A stretch of DNA of 64,000 bases from Microbacterium sp. (GCA_017306415.1 JAFKIL010000003.1:682001-746000), one strand, 5' to 3'; counted from the stretch's first letter, positions 33,837 to 43,800 are shown. Notes: a model not told the origin generated them from the sequence alone. Numbers and translations are program-made.

Positions 33837-35258
33837 TCAGCCTTCGCGAGCCGGCTCGGACTCCTCCGAGGTCGTCTGCTCCTCGATGGTCACGGTCTCG
33901 TCGGGCTGCTCGAGCTCGTCGGGCTGGTCGGCATCCGTCTCCGGCTCCGCAGCCCCGGAGGCCTCGGGCTTCGCCTTCTTGGCTGACGCCTTCCTCACCG
34001 GGGTCTTCGCGGGTGCGTCGGCGTCGTCCGCGCTCCCGGCGTCCGCGGCATCCGCGCCGTCGAGGGACACCTCGGGGCGGATGAGCTCCTTGACCTCGGA
34101 CATGAAGCTCGTGAGCTGGTGCTGCTGCCAACGGAGGCTGCGGGTGCGGTCCTCCGCGTCGCGCAGCACAGACTGCGAATGCGCCGTGACGGTGTCGATG
34201 ATGCGCTGGGCCTTCGCGTGCGCGCGGTCCAGGTGCTCACGCGACCGCAGGTGCGCGTCGGCCTCGATCTGCGTAGCCTGGGCCCGCATCAGGCGGTCGA
34301 AGTCCTCCGCCTTGGCGGAGACCCGCTGCGCGTGCTCGAGGGATGCCGCGACCTGCTCGTTCGCATCCTGCGTGATGCGCTCGGCGTGGGCGACGGCCTG
34401 GTTGTGCAGCGCGAGGAACTCCTGCTGCGCGTCGTCCTGGCGCCGCGTGAGGGACTCCTCGAACTCGAGGGCGCGCAGCCGCAGCTCCTTGACGGCCTCC
34501 TCCGCCTCGGTGCGCATGTCGGTCGTCTCGCGCGCGACCATCGAGCGCAGGGCGGCGGCGCCCTTCTCGGCCTCGGAGCGGATCGCCGCCGCCTCCTGCT
34601 CGGCCTGAGCGACCTTCTCCGCCGCGTGTGCGGCCTCGCGCTCGATCTGCGCCTGGTGGGCCGTCAGCTCCGTGTCGATGCGGAGCCGCACCTGCTGGGC
34701 GTCGTGCTGCGCGGCGGAGCGGATCGCGTCGGCATCGACCTGGGCCTCTTCGCGGCGCACCCGGATCTCCTCGCGCGCGGCCTCGAGCAGCCGGTCGCCC
34801 TGCACGGTGGCGTTCTTGAGCACGAGACTCGCCTGGTCCTCGGCGACCCGCAGGATCTCCTCGAAGCGGTGGGGGTTGTCACCCTCCGCGTCGGCGCCCA
34901 CGAGTCCCTCGCTGAGGACCTGCACCTGGTTCTGCGCATCTTCGGCCTGCGCCTCAGCGGCGGCCAGATCGGCGCGCAGACTCTCGATGGTCTCCTGGCT
35001 GTGCGCATCGGCGTCGGCCTGGCGGCGACGGTGGTCCTCCTCGAGTCCGGACAGCCGTTCGGTGAGAGCGGCGAGCCGGCCGTTCAGGTCGGCGATGGCC
35101 GCGTCGACCTCGGTGCGCTCGTATCCGCGGAACGCGGTGGAGAACGCATGGCCTCCCCCGGGAGCAGCGCCCGGGGCGGACCCCGAGCCCACGCCCGCGA
35201 TGAGCTCGTCGAACGGGGAACCCGCGGCCTCGTCGTCCGGCACCTGCTGATCGGCCAT
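33837..35258 (-). CDS. DivIVA-like coiled-coil protein
   Basis: A 473-residue protein. Residues about 40-65 (AFSTAFRGYERTEVDAAIAD) match the DivIVA N-terminal motif, and residues 65-395 are nearly continuous coiled coil rich in Ala, Glu, Arg and Gln. The C-terminus is a Lys/Ala then acidic tail (KASAKKAKPEASG, EQPDETVTIEEQ). DivIVA/Wag31-type proteins organise polar growth and cell division in actinobacteria; this longer version may be a paralogue rather than Wag31 itself. The ATG at 35258 has GGGAGC before it and is preferred over an ATG 48 codons upstream in a Pro/Arg-rich stretch. Confidence 0.8.
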   Translation of the reverse strand: MADQQVPDDEAAGSPFDELIAGVGSGSAPGAAPGGGHAFSTAFRGYERTEVDAAIADLNGRLAALTERLSGLEEDHRRRQADADAHSQETIESLRADLAAAEAQAEDAQNQVQVLSEGLVGADAEGDNPHRFEEILRVAEDQASLVLKNATVQGDRLLEAAREEIRVRREEAQVDADAIRSAAQHDAQQVRLRIDTELTAHQAQIEREAAHAAEKVAQAEQEAAAIRSEAEKGAAALRSMVARETTDMRTEAEEAVKELRLRALEFEESLTRRQDDAQQEFLALHNQAVAHAERITQDANEQVAASLEHAQRVSAKAEDFDRLMRAQATQIEADAHLRSREHLDRAHAKAQRIIDTVTAHSQSVLRDAEDRTRSLRWQQHQLTSFMSEVKELIRPEVSLDGADAADAGSADDADAPAKTPVRKASAKKAKPEASGAAEPETDADQPDELEQPDETVTIEEQTTSEESEPAREG

Positions 35259-35470
35259 CGCCGCTCCCGTTCGTCGTCGCAATCCCCCGCGGGGCAGAGC
35301 GGACGAGCGTCCGGCTGCGGGCGACCAGAGCGAGTCAGGGACTCGCGGGATCGCGGCCTCCTCCGGGGGATCGAGGGGGCCGGTGAGGCGTATCGGTGAC
35401 ACGCTCCGCCTCGCGAAACACTACCCGTTCGGGCCGCGCGGCGGGAGTGCGGATCGAGGGGCGCCCGCGT

Positions 35471-36058
35471 TCAGCGCAGGGCGCCCACGCTCGCGAGCGC
35501 CAGCCGCACGAGGGTGCCGCGACCGCCCTCCATCTCGGCGGCCAGGGCATCGGATGCCGCCTCGCCGGGCGTCAACCAGGTGACCTCGAGCGCGTCCTGC
35601 CGCGGCTCGCACGTGCCCGTGACCGGGACGACGAACGCGAGCGAGACGGCGTGCTGCCGGTCGTCGTGGTAGGCGCTCACGCCCGGGATCGGGAAGTACT
35701 CCGCGACCGTGAACGGTGTCGGCTGCGGCGGCAGGAGCGGGAAGGCCATCGGGCCGAGGTCGTTCTCGAGGTGCCGGAACAGGGCGTCCCGGACCGTCTC
35801 GCCGTACCGCACCCGCCCGGAGACGATCGTGCGCGTCATCTCGCCGAGCGGCGTGGCGCGCAGCAGGATGCCGACCTCGGTGACCGTGCCCATCCCGTCC
35901 GTCCGGACCGGCACGGCCTCGACGTAGAGCATCGGGAGCCGACGCCGCGACTCGGCCAGCTCGATGTCGCTCAGCCATGCCGGGTTCGACACGTTCCCCG
36001 GCGGAGGACCGAAGGGGTCGTCGCCGGCGGGCTCGGGGTCAGGCGTGCGGACAGGCAT
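35471..36058 (-). CDS. NUDIX-like protein (DUF4916 type)
   Basis: A 195-residue protein with a NUDIX-like core. The segment GRVRYGETVRDALFRHLENDLG stands at the NUDIX box but lacks the full REUXEE set of metal ligands, and LPMLYVEAVPVRTD and EVGILLRATPLGEMTRTI fit the surrounding strands. I associate it with the actinobacterial DUF4916 group; hydrolase activity is uncertain. It is transcribed away from the esterase gene, with 88 bases between starts. Confidence 0.7.
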   Translation of the reverse strand: MPVRTPDPEPAGDDPFGPPPGNVSNPAWLSDIELAESRRRLPMLYVEAVPVRTDGMGTVTEVGILLRATPLGEMTRTIVSGRVRYGETVRDALFRHLENDLGPMAFPLLPPQPTPFTVAEYFPIPGVSAYHDDRQHAVSLAFVVPVTGTCEPRQDALEVTWLTPGEAASDALAAEMEGGRGTLVRLALASVGALR

Positions 36059-36146
36059 ACCCCCTTTGTACCCCACACCCCGCCCACGGCCCGCTCCACG
36101 GCGCCGCGGTCGGTCCGGGGTCGGACGCCCCTGGGATGATGGGGGC

Positions 36147-36812
36147 ATGAGCGACGCGGCCGACCTCCCCGACCTCGACGACGCCACCGTGCTGTGGTCC
36201 GCGGGCGCGGACGAGCGCGCCGGGCGCCCCCTGCTCGTGATGCTGCACGGGTACGGCGCGGACGAGCACGACCTCTTCGGACTCGCCGCCTTCCTCCCCG
36301 ACCAGTACGTGATCGCGGCGCTGCGCGCCCCGCTCGCACCGCCGTGGCCGGCCCCGGGGTACTCGTGGTATCCGATCGACGGCATCGACGGGCGCGACGC
36401 GTCGGGCGTCACCGCGGCGGCGGAGCGGCTGCTGGCGTGGGTCGAGGCGCACGCCCCGGCGCCGGCGCGGGTCGGACTCCTCGGCTTCTCCCAGGGCGCG
36501 TCGGTCGCCCTCCAGGCGCTGCGATGCGCTCCGGACCGGTTCGCGTTCGCCGTGAACCTCAGCGGCTACGTCGCTCCGGGCGCGCTCGACCATGACGAAG
36601 AGCTTGCGGCACGGCGCATCCCGGTGTTCTGGGGTCGGGGCACCCGTGACGACGTCATCCCCCCGTACCTCGTCGCGCACACCGCGCAGTGGCTCCCCGA
36701 TCACGCCGACCTCAGCGGGCGCGTCTACGTCGGACTCACGCACAGCGTGTCCGAGCAGGAGCTCGACGACGTGCGGACCTTCCTCGAGAAGCGCCTCGCG
36801 GACCCGTCCTGA
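36147..36812 (+). CDS. Alpha/beta hydrolase (phospholipase/carboxylesterase family)
   Basis: A 221-residue serine hydrolase. HGYGADEHDL (near 35-44) is the oxyanion region, GFSQGAS (near 116-122) is the nucleophile elbow with Ser, GRGTRDDVIP supplies the acidic residue, and the catalytic His lies in VGLTHSVSEQE. This matches the short carboxylesterase/lysophospholipase group. The natural ester is unknown. No cytoplasmic export signal is present. Confidence 0.85.
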   Translation: MSDAADLPDLDDATVLWSAGADERAGRPLLVMLHGYGADEHDLFGLAAFLPDQYVIAALRAPLAPPWPAPGYSWYPIDGIDGRDASGVTAAAERLLAWVEAHAPAPARVGLLGFSQGASVALQALRCAPDRFAFAVNLSGYVAPGALDHDEELAARRIPVFWGRGTRDDVIPPYLVAHTAQWLPDHADLSGRVYVGLTHSVSEQELDDVRTFLEKRLADPS

Positions 36813-36897
36813 CGAGCCGCGAACGGGCTTCGCTCTGGCGCCCGCCGCGGCCGTCGGCTAAGCTGACCCGGCCCTGGTCCCGAGTGTGAGGAATGAG

Positions 36898-36927
36898 ATG
36901 ACGGAGATCGTCGCGACCGCGCTGTGA
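36898..36927 (+). CDS. Putative leader peptide MTEIVATAL upstream of the ABC-F gene
   Basis: A nine-codon ORF with a GAGG ribosome site at 36888-36891, 6 bases before its ATG. It lies in the 283-base untranslated region of the ABC-F gene, whose own ribosome site is enclosed by a hairpin. Antibiotic-resistance ABC-F genes are often controlled by ribosome stalling on such short leaders. Translation of this one is inferred from position and ribosome site only. Confidence 0.45.
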   Translation: MTEIVATAL

Positions 36928-37047
36928 TGCGCTGATCCGTCGATCCACGACGCGTCGCCATCGCAGAGAACCGCTGCCCAGCATCCGCTGCCGCAGCCCG
37001 TTCCGCGCCGACCGTCGATCCTGCCGCCTCCACTCCCGGCCCCCGTT

Positions 37048-37093
37048 GGCCTCTCGCGGCTCCGCCGTCGGTGCACCCCCGACATCGGAGGCC
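37048..37093 (+). promoter_or_regulatory. Hairpin enclosing the ABC-F ribosome binding site
   Basis: GGCCTC (37048-37053) pairs with GAGGCC (37088-37093), which contains the Shine-Dalgarno sequence of the gene starting at 37096; GTCGG (37067-37071) pairs with CCGAC (37079-37083) inside. When folded, the ribosome site is hidden. Together with the upstream leader peptide this suggests translational attenuation. Confidence 0.5.
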
Positions 37094-37095
37094 GC

Positions 37096-38772
37096 ATGCC
37101 CGCTCCCACATCCACCCCCGCCATCGTCCTCGACCGCGTCTCGTTCGCGTGGCCGGACGGCTCCCCCGCCCTCGCCGAGGTGTCCGGGTCCTTCGGCTCC
37201 GGCCGCACCGGCCTCGTCGGCCGCAACGGCTCCGGCAAGTCCACGCTGCTGCGCCTGATCGCCGGGGAGCTCGCGCCCGGTTCGGGGCACATCGCCACGA
37301 CGGCGGACGTCGCTTACCTCCCCCAGCAGCTCACGCTCGCCGTCGACCGCCCGGTCGCCGAGCTCCTCGGCGTCGCCGAGACGCTCGCCGCCCTGCGCGC
37401 GATCGAGGCGGGCGACGCCGACCCCCGCCACTTCGAGGCGGTCGGATCCGACTGGGACGTCGAGGCGCGCGCGACGGCCGCCCTCGCCGAGGCCGGCCTC
37501 CCCGCCGATGCGCTCGACCGCCGCGTCGGCGAGCTGTCCGGCGGAGAGGCCGTGCTCGCCGCGGTGTGCGGCATCCGCCTGCGCGGAGCGCCCATCGCCC
37601 TGCTCGACGAGCCGACGAACAACCTCGACCGCGACGCGCGGGCACGCCTCGGCGAGCTCGTGCGCGGATGGCGCGGGACGCTCGTGGTCGTGAGCCACGA
37701 CCTCGCGCTCCTCGAGCTGATGGACGACACCGCCGAGCTCTACGACAGCGAGCTGTCCGTGTTCGGAGGCCCGTACTCGGCGTGGCGCACGTGGCTCGAC
37801 GGCGAGCAGGACGCCGCGCGTCAGGCCGAGCGCACGGCCGCGCAGACGCTCCGCCGGGAGAAGCGGGAGCGGATCGCAGCCGAGACGACCCTGTCGCACC
37901 GCGCGGCGATGGGCCGGAAGGCGCAGCTGGAGAAGCGCGTGCCGAAGATCATCGCCGGCGGCAGGAAGATGTCCGCGGAGGTGTCAGCCGGAAAGCTCCG
38001 GGGAGAGAAGGCCGACCGCGAGGCATCCGCCCGCGCGGCGCTGGATGCCGCGGGGCGCCGCGTCCGCGGCGACGCCGCCCTGCACATCGACCTCCCCGAC
38101 CCCGACGTCCCGTCGGGCCGCCGGATCGCCACGATCACCGACGGCGCGCACGCGTGGGTCGTGCAGGGGCCCGAGCGCGTGGCCCTGATCGGGCCGAACG
38201 GCATCGGCAAGACCACGCTTCTCGAGGAGCTGGTGGGTTCGACGACGGGGTTCGGCGTGCAGAACTCCACGGATCCGGTGCCGGACGGCGCGGCGGGCGC
38301 CGATCAGCGCGGATCCGCGGCGATTCCGTGGAGTTCTGCACAGGCCTGGCCGCACACCGACCGGATCGGCTACCTGCCGCAGCGCGTGGACGGGCTGGAC
38401 GAGGACGCCTCGGTGCTCGAGAACGTGCGGGCCGCCGCGCCGGATCTCCCCACGGCGGAGATGCGCAATCGCCTCGCGCGGTTCCTCCTCCGCGGGGCGG
38501 CGGTCGACCGGCCCGTCTCGACGCTGTCCGGCGGCGAACGGTTCCGCGTCGCCCTGGCCCGGCTGCTGCTGGCCGACCCCCCGCCGCAGCTCCTCGTCCT
38601 CGACGAGCCCACGAACAACCTCGACATCGACACCGTGGACCAGCTCGTCGGCGCCCTGTCGTCGTATCGGGGCGCGGTGCTCGTGGTGAGCCATGACGAC
38701 GCGTTCCTCGCGCGTCTCGGCGTCGACCTCACGCTCGAGCTCACCCCGGAGGGCCTCGTGGCGCATCGATGA
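37096..38772 (+). CDS. ABC-F family ATPase, probable ribosome-protection protein
   Basis: A 558-residue protein with two ATPase domains and no membrane segments. First domain: Walker [10 protein letters not shown] (about 42-50), signature [12 protein letters not shown], Walker [13 protein letters not shown] basic linker follows at about 240-330 ([32 protein letters not shown]), the part that reaches into the ribosome in this family. Second domain: [40 protein letters not shown] palindromic element is inserted in frame between Walker A and the Q-loop of the second domain (residues 388-416). The long leader region with a short ORF suggests antibiotic-inducible expression. Which drug it answers to cannot be told. 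Confidence 0.9.
   Translation: MPAPTSTPAIVLDRVSFAWPDGSPALAEVSGSFGSGRTGLVGRNGSGKSTLLRLIAGELAPGSGHIATTADVAYLPQQLTLAVDRPVAELLGVAETLAALRAIEAGDADPRHFEAVGSDWDVEARATAALAEAGLPADALDRRVGELSGGEAVLAAVCGIRLRGAPIALLDEPTNNLDRDARARLGELVRGWRGTLVVVSHDLALLELMDDTAELYDSELSVFGGPYSAWRTWLDGEQDAARQAERTAAQTLRREKRERIAAETTLSHRAAMGRKAQLEKRVPKIIAGGRKMSAEVSAGKLRGEKADREASARAALDAAGRRVRGDAALHIDLPDPDVPSGRRIATITDGAHAWVVQGPERVALIGPNGIGKTTLLEELVGSTTGFGVQNSTDPVPDGAAGADQRGSAAIPWSSAQAWPHTDRIGYLPQRVDGLDEDASVLENVRAAAPDLPTAEMRNRLARFLLRGAAVDRPVSTLSGGERFRVALARLLLADPPPQLLVLDEPTNNLDIDTVDQLVGALSSYRGAVLVVSHDDAFLARLGVDLTLELTPEGLVAHR
38257..38341. repeat. Palindromic element inside the ABC-F coding sequence
   Basis: An 85-bp element bounded by a perfect 17-bp inverted repeat: GTGCAGAACTCCACGGA at 38257-38273 and its complement at 38325-38341. 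It starts exactly on a codon boundary and stays in frame, adding about 28 residues ([11 protein letters not shown]... ...IPWSSAQ) in a loop where other ABC-F proteins have only a short link. Size and plan match the intergenic palindromes elsewhere in the window, but the arm sequence is different. Confidence 0.85.
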
Positions 38773-38830
38773 GACGGATCCGGGGGACAGCCCCCGCGCG
38801 CATCGGGCCGACGCGACGCAGGATGGACCC

Positions 38831-39013
38831 ATGAACGAACTCGTCCGTCCCCTGCGCGGCCGCTGGATCGCCGGGGTGTGCCTCGCCCTCTCGCACAGAT
38901 TCGGCATGTCGGTGAGCACCGTCCGCGCCCTCACGATCGTGGCCATGGTGCTCCTCGGACTGCCGCTGTGGGCCTACGTCATCCTCTGGATCGTCATCCC
39001 CAGCGAGCGCTGA
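38831..39013 (+). CDS. PspC-domain small membrane protein
   Basis: A 60-residue PspC-domain protein: LVRPLRGRWIAGVCLALSHR followed by one membrane segment (VRALTIVAMVLLGLPLWAYVILWIVIP). PspC domains occur in membrane stress responses and as sensors linked to two-component systems; a stand-alone version in actinobacteria has no assigned role. It is a separate unit between the ABC-F gene and the Lhr helicase. Confidence 0.85.
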   Translation: MNELVRPLRGRWIAGVCLALSHRFGMSVSTVRALTIVAMVLLGLPLWAYVILWIVIPSER

Positions 39014-39093
39014 GCCGCCGCCCGCGGGACCGGCGGCACTTCGCCCGGAGCGAAGCCTGTCCGGATGTCGGTGCCACCGGGGAAGATGGAGGG

Positions 39094-42000
39094 ATGGGCG
39101 ACGTCCTCGATCGGTTCGGCGCGGCGACGCAGGACTGGTTCCGCGGCGCCTTCGCGCGGCCGACCGACGCCCAGGCGGGCGCGTGGGAGGCCATCTCGGC
39201 CGGCAGGCACGCGCTCGTCGTCGCCCCGACCGGCTCGGGCAAGACGCTGTCCGCGTTCCTCTGGGCGATCGACCGCGTCTTCCACGACAAGGATGCCGCG
39301 ACCGGCGAATCCGGCAGGAAGGCGTCCGCGCGCGGGCGGGTCCCGACGTCGACGCGCACCAAGGTCCTGTACGTCTCGCCGCTGAAGGCGCTCGGCGTCG
39401 ACGTCGAGCGCAACCTCCGCTCCCCCCTCGTCGGCATCACGCAGTCGGCCCGGCGGCTGGGTGTGACCGTGCCGGACGTCACGGTGGGCGTGCGCTCGGG
39501 GGACACCGCGTCACCCGACCGGCGCCGGCTGCTCGTCGATCCGCCGGACATCCTCATCACGACCCCCGAGTCGCTGTACCTGATGCTCACCAGCCAGGCG
39601 TCCGAGACGCTGCGCGGCGTCCACACCGTGATCGTCGACGAGGTGCACGCTGTCGCGGCGACCAAGCGCGGCGCGCACCTGGCCGTCAGCCTCGAGCGCC
39701 TCGACGCGCTGCTCGAGCGGCCGGCGCAGCGCATCGGCCTCTCGGCGACCGTGCGGCCGATCGATGAGGTGGCGCGCTTCCTCGGCGGGTCGGCACCCGT
39801 CGACATCGTCGCCCCGAAGGCGACCAAGGCGTTCGACCTGAGCGTCGTCGTGCCCGTCGACGACATGCTCAACCCGCCGCCTCCGCCGGGGAGTCCTCCC
39901 GAGCCCGCGACGGCGGAGGGCGACGACGCCGCTGCCGAGGGCGACGGCGACTGGTTCGCGCCGCGTCCCGAAAACACCGAGATGACGGGCTCCGTCTGGC
40001 CGCACGTCGAAGAGGCCATCGTCGACCGCATCCTGCAGCATCGGTCCACGATCGTGTTCTCGAACTCGCGCCGGCTGGCGGAGCGGCTGACGGGTCGGCT
40101 CAACGAGATCTACTCCGAGCGACTCGGGCTCGACCTCCCGGAGCAGAGGGTCCCGGCCGCAATGATGGCCCAGGCCGGAGCCACGGCGGGCGCCGACCCC
40201 GTGCTCGCGAAGGCGCACCACGGCTCGGTGTCGAAGGAGCAGCGGGCCCAGGTCGAGGAGGAGCTGAAGTCCGGTGCGCTGCGCTGCGTCGTGGCGACAT
40301 CGAGCCTGGAGCTCGGCATCGACATGGGCGCGGTCGACCTCGTGATCCAGGTCGAGGCGCCCCCGTCGGCGGCGTCCGGGCTGCAGCGCGTCGGGCGCGC
40401 AGGACACCAGGTCGGCGAGGTGAGCAGGGCGGCGCTCTTCCCGAAGCACCGCGGCGACGTGCTGCACACCGCGGTCGTGACCGAGCGGATGCTCGCGGGC
40501 CAGATCGAGGCGATCTCCGTGCCGCAGAATCCGCTCGACATCCTCGCGCAGCAGACGGTCGCGGCATCCGCCCTGGGCCCCGTCGACGTGGAGGGGTGGT
40601 ACGAGACGGTACGTCGCAGCGCGCCCTTCCGCACGCTGCCGCGCTCCGCGTACGAGGCGACGCTCGACCTCCTCGCGGGCCGGTTCCCGTCCGACGAGTT
40701 CGCCGAGCTGCGGCCACGGCTGGTGTGGGACCGCGATCAGGGCACGCTCACCGGGCGCCCGGGCGCGCAGCGGATCGCGGTGACGAGCGGCGGGACGATC
40801 CCGGACCGTGGACTGTTCGGCGTGTTCGTGGCGGGCGAGACCCGCAACGCCCGCGTCGGCGAGCTCGACGAGGAGATGGTCTACGAGTCGCGCGTCGGCG
40901 ACGTCTTCACCCTCGGCACCACGAGCTGGCGCATCGTCGAGATCACTCACGACCGCGTCAACGTCCTCCCCGCCTTCGGGCAGCCGGGCAAGGTGCCGTT
41001 CTGGCACGGCGACGGCATCGGGCGTCCTGCCGAGCTCGGTGAGGCGCTCGGCCGGTTCTCCCGCGACGTGTCGACCGTCGCTCCCGAGAAGGCGCAGGAA
41101 CGCCTGGCCGAGGCCGGACTCGACGACCGTGCGTCGGCCAACCTGCTGGCCTACCTCGCCGAGCAGCGGGAGTCGACCGGAACCCTCCCGACCGACCGCC
41201 AGCTGACCGTGGAGCGCTCGCGCGACGAGGTCGGCGACTGGCGCGTCATCCTGCATTCCCCGTACGGCATGCAGGTGCATGCGCCCTGGGCGCTGGCGGT
41301 CAACGCGCGCATCCGTGAGCGCCTCGGCGTCGAGGGCTCGGCGGTCGCGAGCGACGACGGCATCATCGCCCGGGTGCCGGACGCCACGGCCGAGCCGCCG
41401 GGTGCCGAGCTGTTCGTCTTCGATCCGGACGAGCTCGACCAGATCGTCACCGACGAGGTCGGGGGATCGGCGCTGTTCGCCTCGCGGTTCCGCGAGTGCG
41501 CGGCGCGGGCGCTGCTGATGCCGCGCCTCAACCCCGGCCGTCGCAGCCCGCTGTGGCAGCAGCGGCAGCGCTCCGCGCAGCTGCTGGAGGTGGCGAAGCG
41601 GTATCCGACGTTCCCGATCATCCTCGAGACCCTGCGCGAGGTGCTGCAGGACGTCTACGACGTGCCCGCGCTGCTGCGCATCGTCCGCGGCATCGCCGAC
41701 CGGCGCATCCGGCTCGTCGAGGTCACGACCTCGCAGCCGTCCCCCTTCGCGCGCGACCTGCTGTTCGGGTACGTGGGCGCGTTCATGTACGAGGGCGACT
41801 CACCGCTCGCCGAACGGCGGGCGGCGGCGCTGTCGGTCGATCCGGCCCTCCTCAGCGAGCTGCTGGGCAAGGTCGAGATGCGGGAGCTCCTCGACCCCGA
41901 GGTGATCGCGCAGTTCGAGCGCGAGGCGCAGCGACGCGATCCGGAGCGTCGCGCGCGCGGCATCGAGGGGGTCGCCGATCTGCTCCGGATGCTCGGACCG

Positions 42001-43797
42001 CTGGACGCCGCCGAGGTCGCGGCGCGACTCCAGCCCGCGACGGCCGAGGCGGCCGACCCGGGCACGGCGACCGAGGCGGAGGCCGGTGCGCTGCTCGACG
42101 CGCTCGTCGACGCGCGCCGCGCCATCCGCGTGACCGTCGCCGCGTCGACGCGCGTCGCCGCGATCGAGGACGCCGGGCGCCTGCGCGACGCGCTCGGCGC
42201 CGCACTGCCCGTCGGCATCCCGAATGCGTTCCTCGAGCCGGTGGCCGATCCGCTCGGCGACCTCGTCGCGCGGCACGCGCGCACGCACGGGCCCTTCCGC
42301 GTGGAGACGGTGGCGGAGCGCTTCGGCATCGGCGTCGCGGTCGCGCGGCTCACGCTCCAGCGGCTCGAGGCGCAGGGGAGGGTCGCGAGCGGCTTCTTCC
42401 TCCCCGAGGCCGCAGGGCTCGTCGACGAGACCGAGTGGTGCGACGCCGAGGTGCTGCGGCGGCTGCGGATGCGCTCGCTCGCGGCGATCCGCGGGAGCGT
42501 GGAGCCGGTCTCGCAGGAGGCGTTCGCGCGCTTCCTGCCGGTGTGGCAGCACGTCACGCGGCCGCTCGAGGGCATCGACGGCGTCGCCGCGGTGATCGAG
42601 CAGCTCGCGGGCGTCCCGATCCCGGCCAGCGCGTGGGAGTCGCTCGTGCTCCCCGCGAGGGTGCGCGACTACGCGCCCGCGATGCTCGACGAGCTCACCG
42701 CCACAGGCGAGGTGCTGTGGTCGGGGCACGGGGCGCTCCCCGGACGGGACGGCTGGATCGCCCTGCACCCGGCGGATGCGGCGAGCCTGACCCTGGCTCC
42801 TCCCGACGACGAGCTCGCACCCGGGTCGCTCGAGGCGCGCATCGTGGCGGCGCTCGCGTCCGGCGGCGCCTACTTCGCCGCGCAGCTGCGGCAGGCGACG
42901 GATGTCGAGAACGAGCAGTCGGTCATCGAGGCGCTGTGGAGCCTGACGTGGGCGGGGCGGGTCACGAACGACACCTTCGCCCCGATCCGGACGCTCCTGA
43001 GCGGTGGGTCCCAGGCGCACAAGACGACGCGCCGCACCCCTCGCGCGCGCCTGTACCGGGGCGCCACCGTGTCGCGCGCCACCGCGACGCCGCCGCGCCC
43101 GCCGGCGATCGGCGGGCGGTGGTCGCTGCTGCCGGGCGCCGAGCCGGATGCGGCGCTGCGCGCCACCGCCGCCGCGGGACTCCTCCTCGACCGCTACGGC
43201 GTCGTCACACGCGGCTCGGTGCAGGTGGAGGGGCTTCCCGGCGGCTTCGCCCAGGCCTATCGCGTCCTCGCGGGCTTCGAGCAGGCGGGCCACTGCCGGC
43301 GCGGGTACCTGATCGAGAAGCTGGGTGCGGCGCAGTTCGCCTCGTCCACGACCGTCGACCGCATCCGCGAGTTCGCCGGGCTCCCCGACCCGGCGCCGCG
43401 CACCGCCGTCACGCTCGCCGCCACCGACCCCGCGAATCCCTACGGCGCCGCGCTGGCGTGGCCGGCGCTCGACGCGGTGTCCCACCGCCCGGGACGCAAG
43501 GCGGGGGCGCTCGTCGTGCTGGTCGACGGCGCGCTCGTGCTGTACCTCGAGCGGGGCGGCAAGAGTGCGCTCGCCTTCACGGAGGACGACGAGCTGCTCG
43601 CCGCCGCTGCGACGGACCTCGCCGCGACCGCCCGCGCCCGCCGGCTGGACACGCTCACGATCGAGCAGGTCAACGGTGCGTTCGTGTTCGGGACTCCCGC
43701 CGGCCGCGTGCTGCGCGACGCGGGGTTCGTCGAGGCCACGCGCGGCCTGACGCTCCGCCGGGTGGCGGGGACGGCGCCGGCCCGGACGGGCGGCTGA
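39094..43797 (+). CDS. lhr: Lhr-type ATP-dependent helicase
   Basis: A 1567-residue superfamily 2 helicase, the full length of Lhr. Walker A APTGSGKT at 44-51, DEVH box at 182-185, SATVRP (motif III), and the C-terminal RecA half with VATSSLELGIDMG and QRVGRAGHQVG. After the helicase core come the Lhr winged-helix and beta-barrel parts and the long Lhr-CTD. Lhr is a 3'-5' DNA translocase and helicase tied to DNA repair, mainly studied in mycobacteria. The ATG at 39094 follows GGAGG. The Nei-type glycosylase gene begins 3 bases after its stop, supporting a repair role. Confidence 0.95.
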   Translation: MGDVLDRFGAATQDWFRGAFARPTDAQAGAWEAISAGRHALVVAPTGSGKTLSAFLWAIDRVFHDKDAATGESGRKASARGRVPTSTRTKVLYVSPLKALGVDVERNLRSPLVGITQSARRLGVTVPDVTVGVRSGDTASPDRRRLLVDPPDILITTPESLYLMLTSQASETLRGVHTVIVDEVHAVAATKRGAHLAVSLERLDALLERPAQRIGLSATVRPIDEVARFLGGSAPVDIVAPKATKAFDLSVVVPVDDMLNPPPPPGSPPEPATAEGDDAAAEGDGDWFAPRPENTEMTGSVWPHVEEAIVDRILQHRSTIVFSNSRRLAERLTGRLNEIYSERLGLDLPEQRVPAAMMAQAGATAGADPVLAKAHHGSVSKEQRAQVEEELKSGALRCVVATSSLELGIDMGAVDLVIQVEAPPSAASGLQRVGRAGHQVGEVSRAALFPKHRGDVLHTAVVTERMLAGQIEAISVPQNPLDILAQQTVAASALGPVDVEGWYETVRRSAPFRTLPRSAYEATLDLLAGRFPSDEFAELRPRLVWDRDQGTLTGRPGAQRIAVTSGGTIPDRGLFGVFVAGETRNARVGELDEEMVYESRVGDVFTLGTTSWRIVEITHDRVNVLPAFGQPGKVPFWHGDGIGRPAELGEALGRFSRDVSTVAPEKAQERLAEAGLDDRASANLLAYLAEQRESTGTLPTDRQLTVERSRDEVGDWRVILHSPYGMQVHAPWALAVNARIRERLGVEGSAVASDDGIIARVPDATAEPPGAELFVFDPDELDQIVTDEVGGSALFASRFRECAARALLMPRLNPGRRSPLWQQRQRSAQLLEVAKRYPTFPIILETLREVLQDVYDVPALLRIVRGIADRRIRLVEVTTSQPSPFARDLLFGYVGAFMYEGDSPLAERRAAALSVDPALLSELLGKVEMRELLDPEVIAQFEREAQRRDPERRARGIEGVADLLRMLGPLDAAEVAARLQPATAEAADPGTATEAEAGALLDALVDARRAIRVTVAASTRVAAIEDAGRLRDALGAALPVGIPNAFLEPVADPLGDLVARHARTHGPFRVETVAERFGIGVAVARLTLQRLEAQGRVASGFFLPEAAGLVDETEWCDAEVLRRLRMRSLAAIRGSVEPVSQEAFARFLPVWQHVTRPLEGIDGVAAVIEQLAGVPIPASAWESLVLPARVRDYAPAMLDELTATGEVLWSGHGALPGRDGWIALHPADAASLTLAPPDDELAPGSLEARIVAALASGGAYFAAQLRQATDVENEQSVIEALWSLTWAGRVTNDTFAPIRTLLSGGSQAHKTTRRTPRARLYRGATVSRATATPPRPPAIGGRWSLLPGAEPDAALRATAAAGLLLDRYGVVTRGSVQVEGLPGGFAQAYRVLAGFEQAGHCRRGYLIEKLGAAQFASSTTVDRIREFAGLPDPAPRTAVTLAATDPANPYGAALAWPALDAVSHRPGRKAGALVVLVDGALVLYLERGGKSALAFTEDDELLAAAATDLAATARARRLDTLTIEQVNGAFVFGTPAGRVLRDAGFVEATRGLTLRRVAGTAPARTGG

Positions 43798-43800
43798 GCC

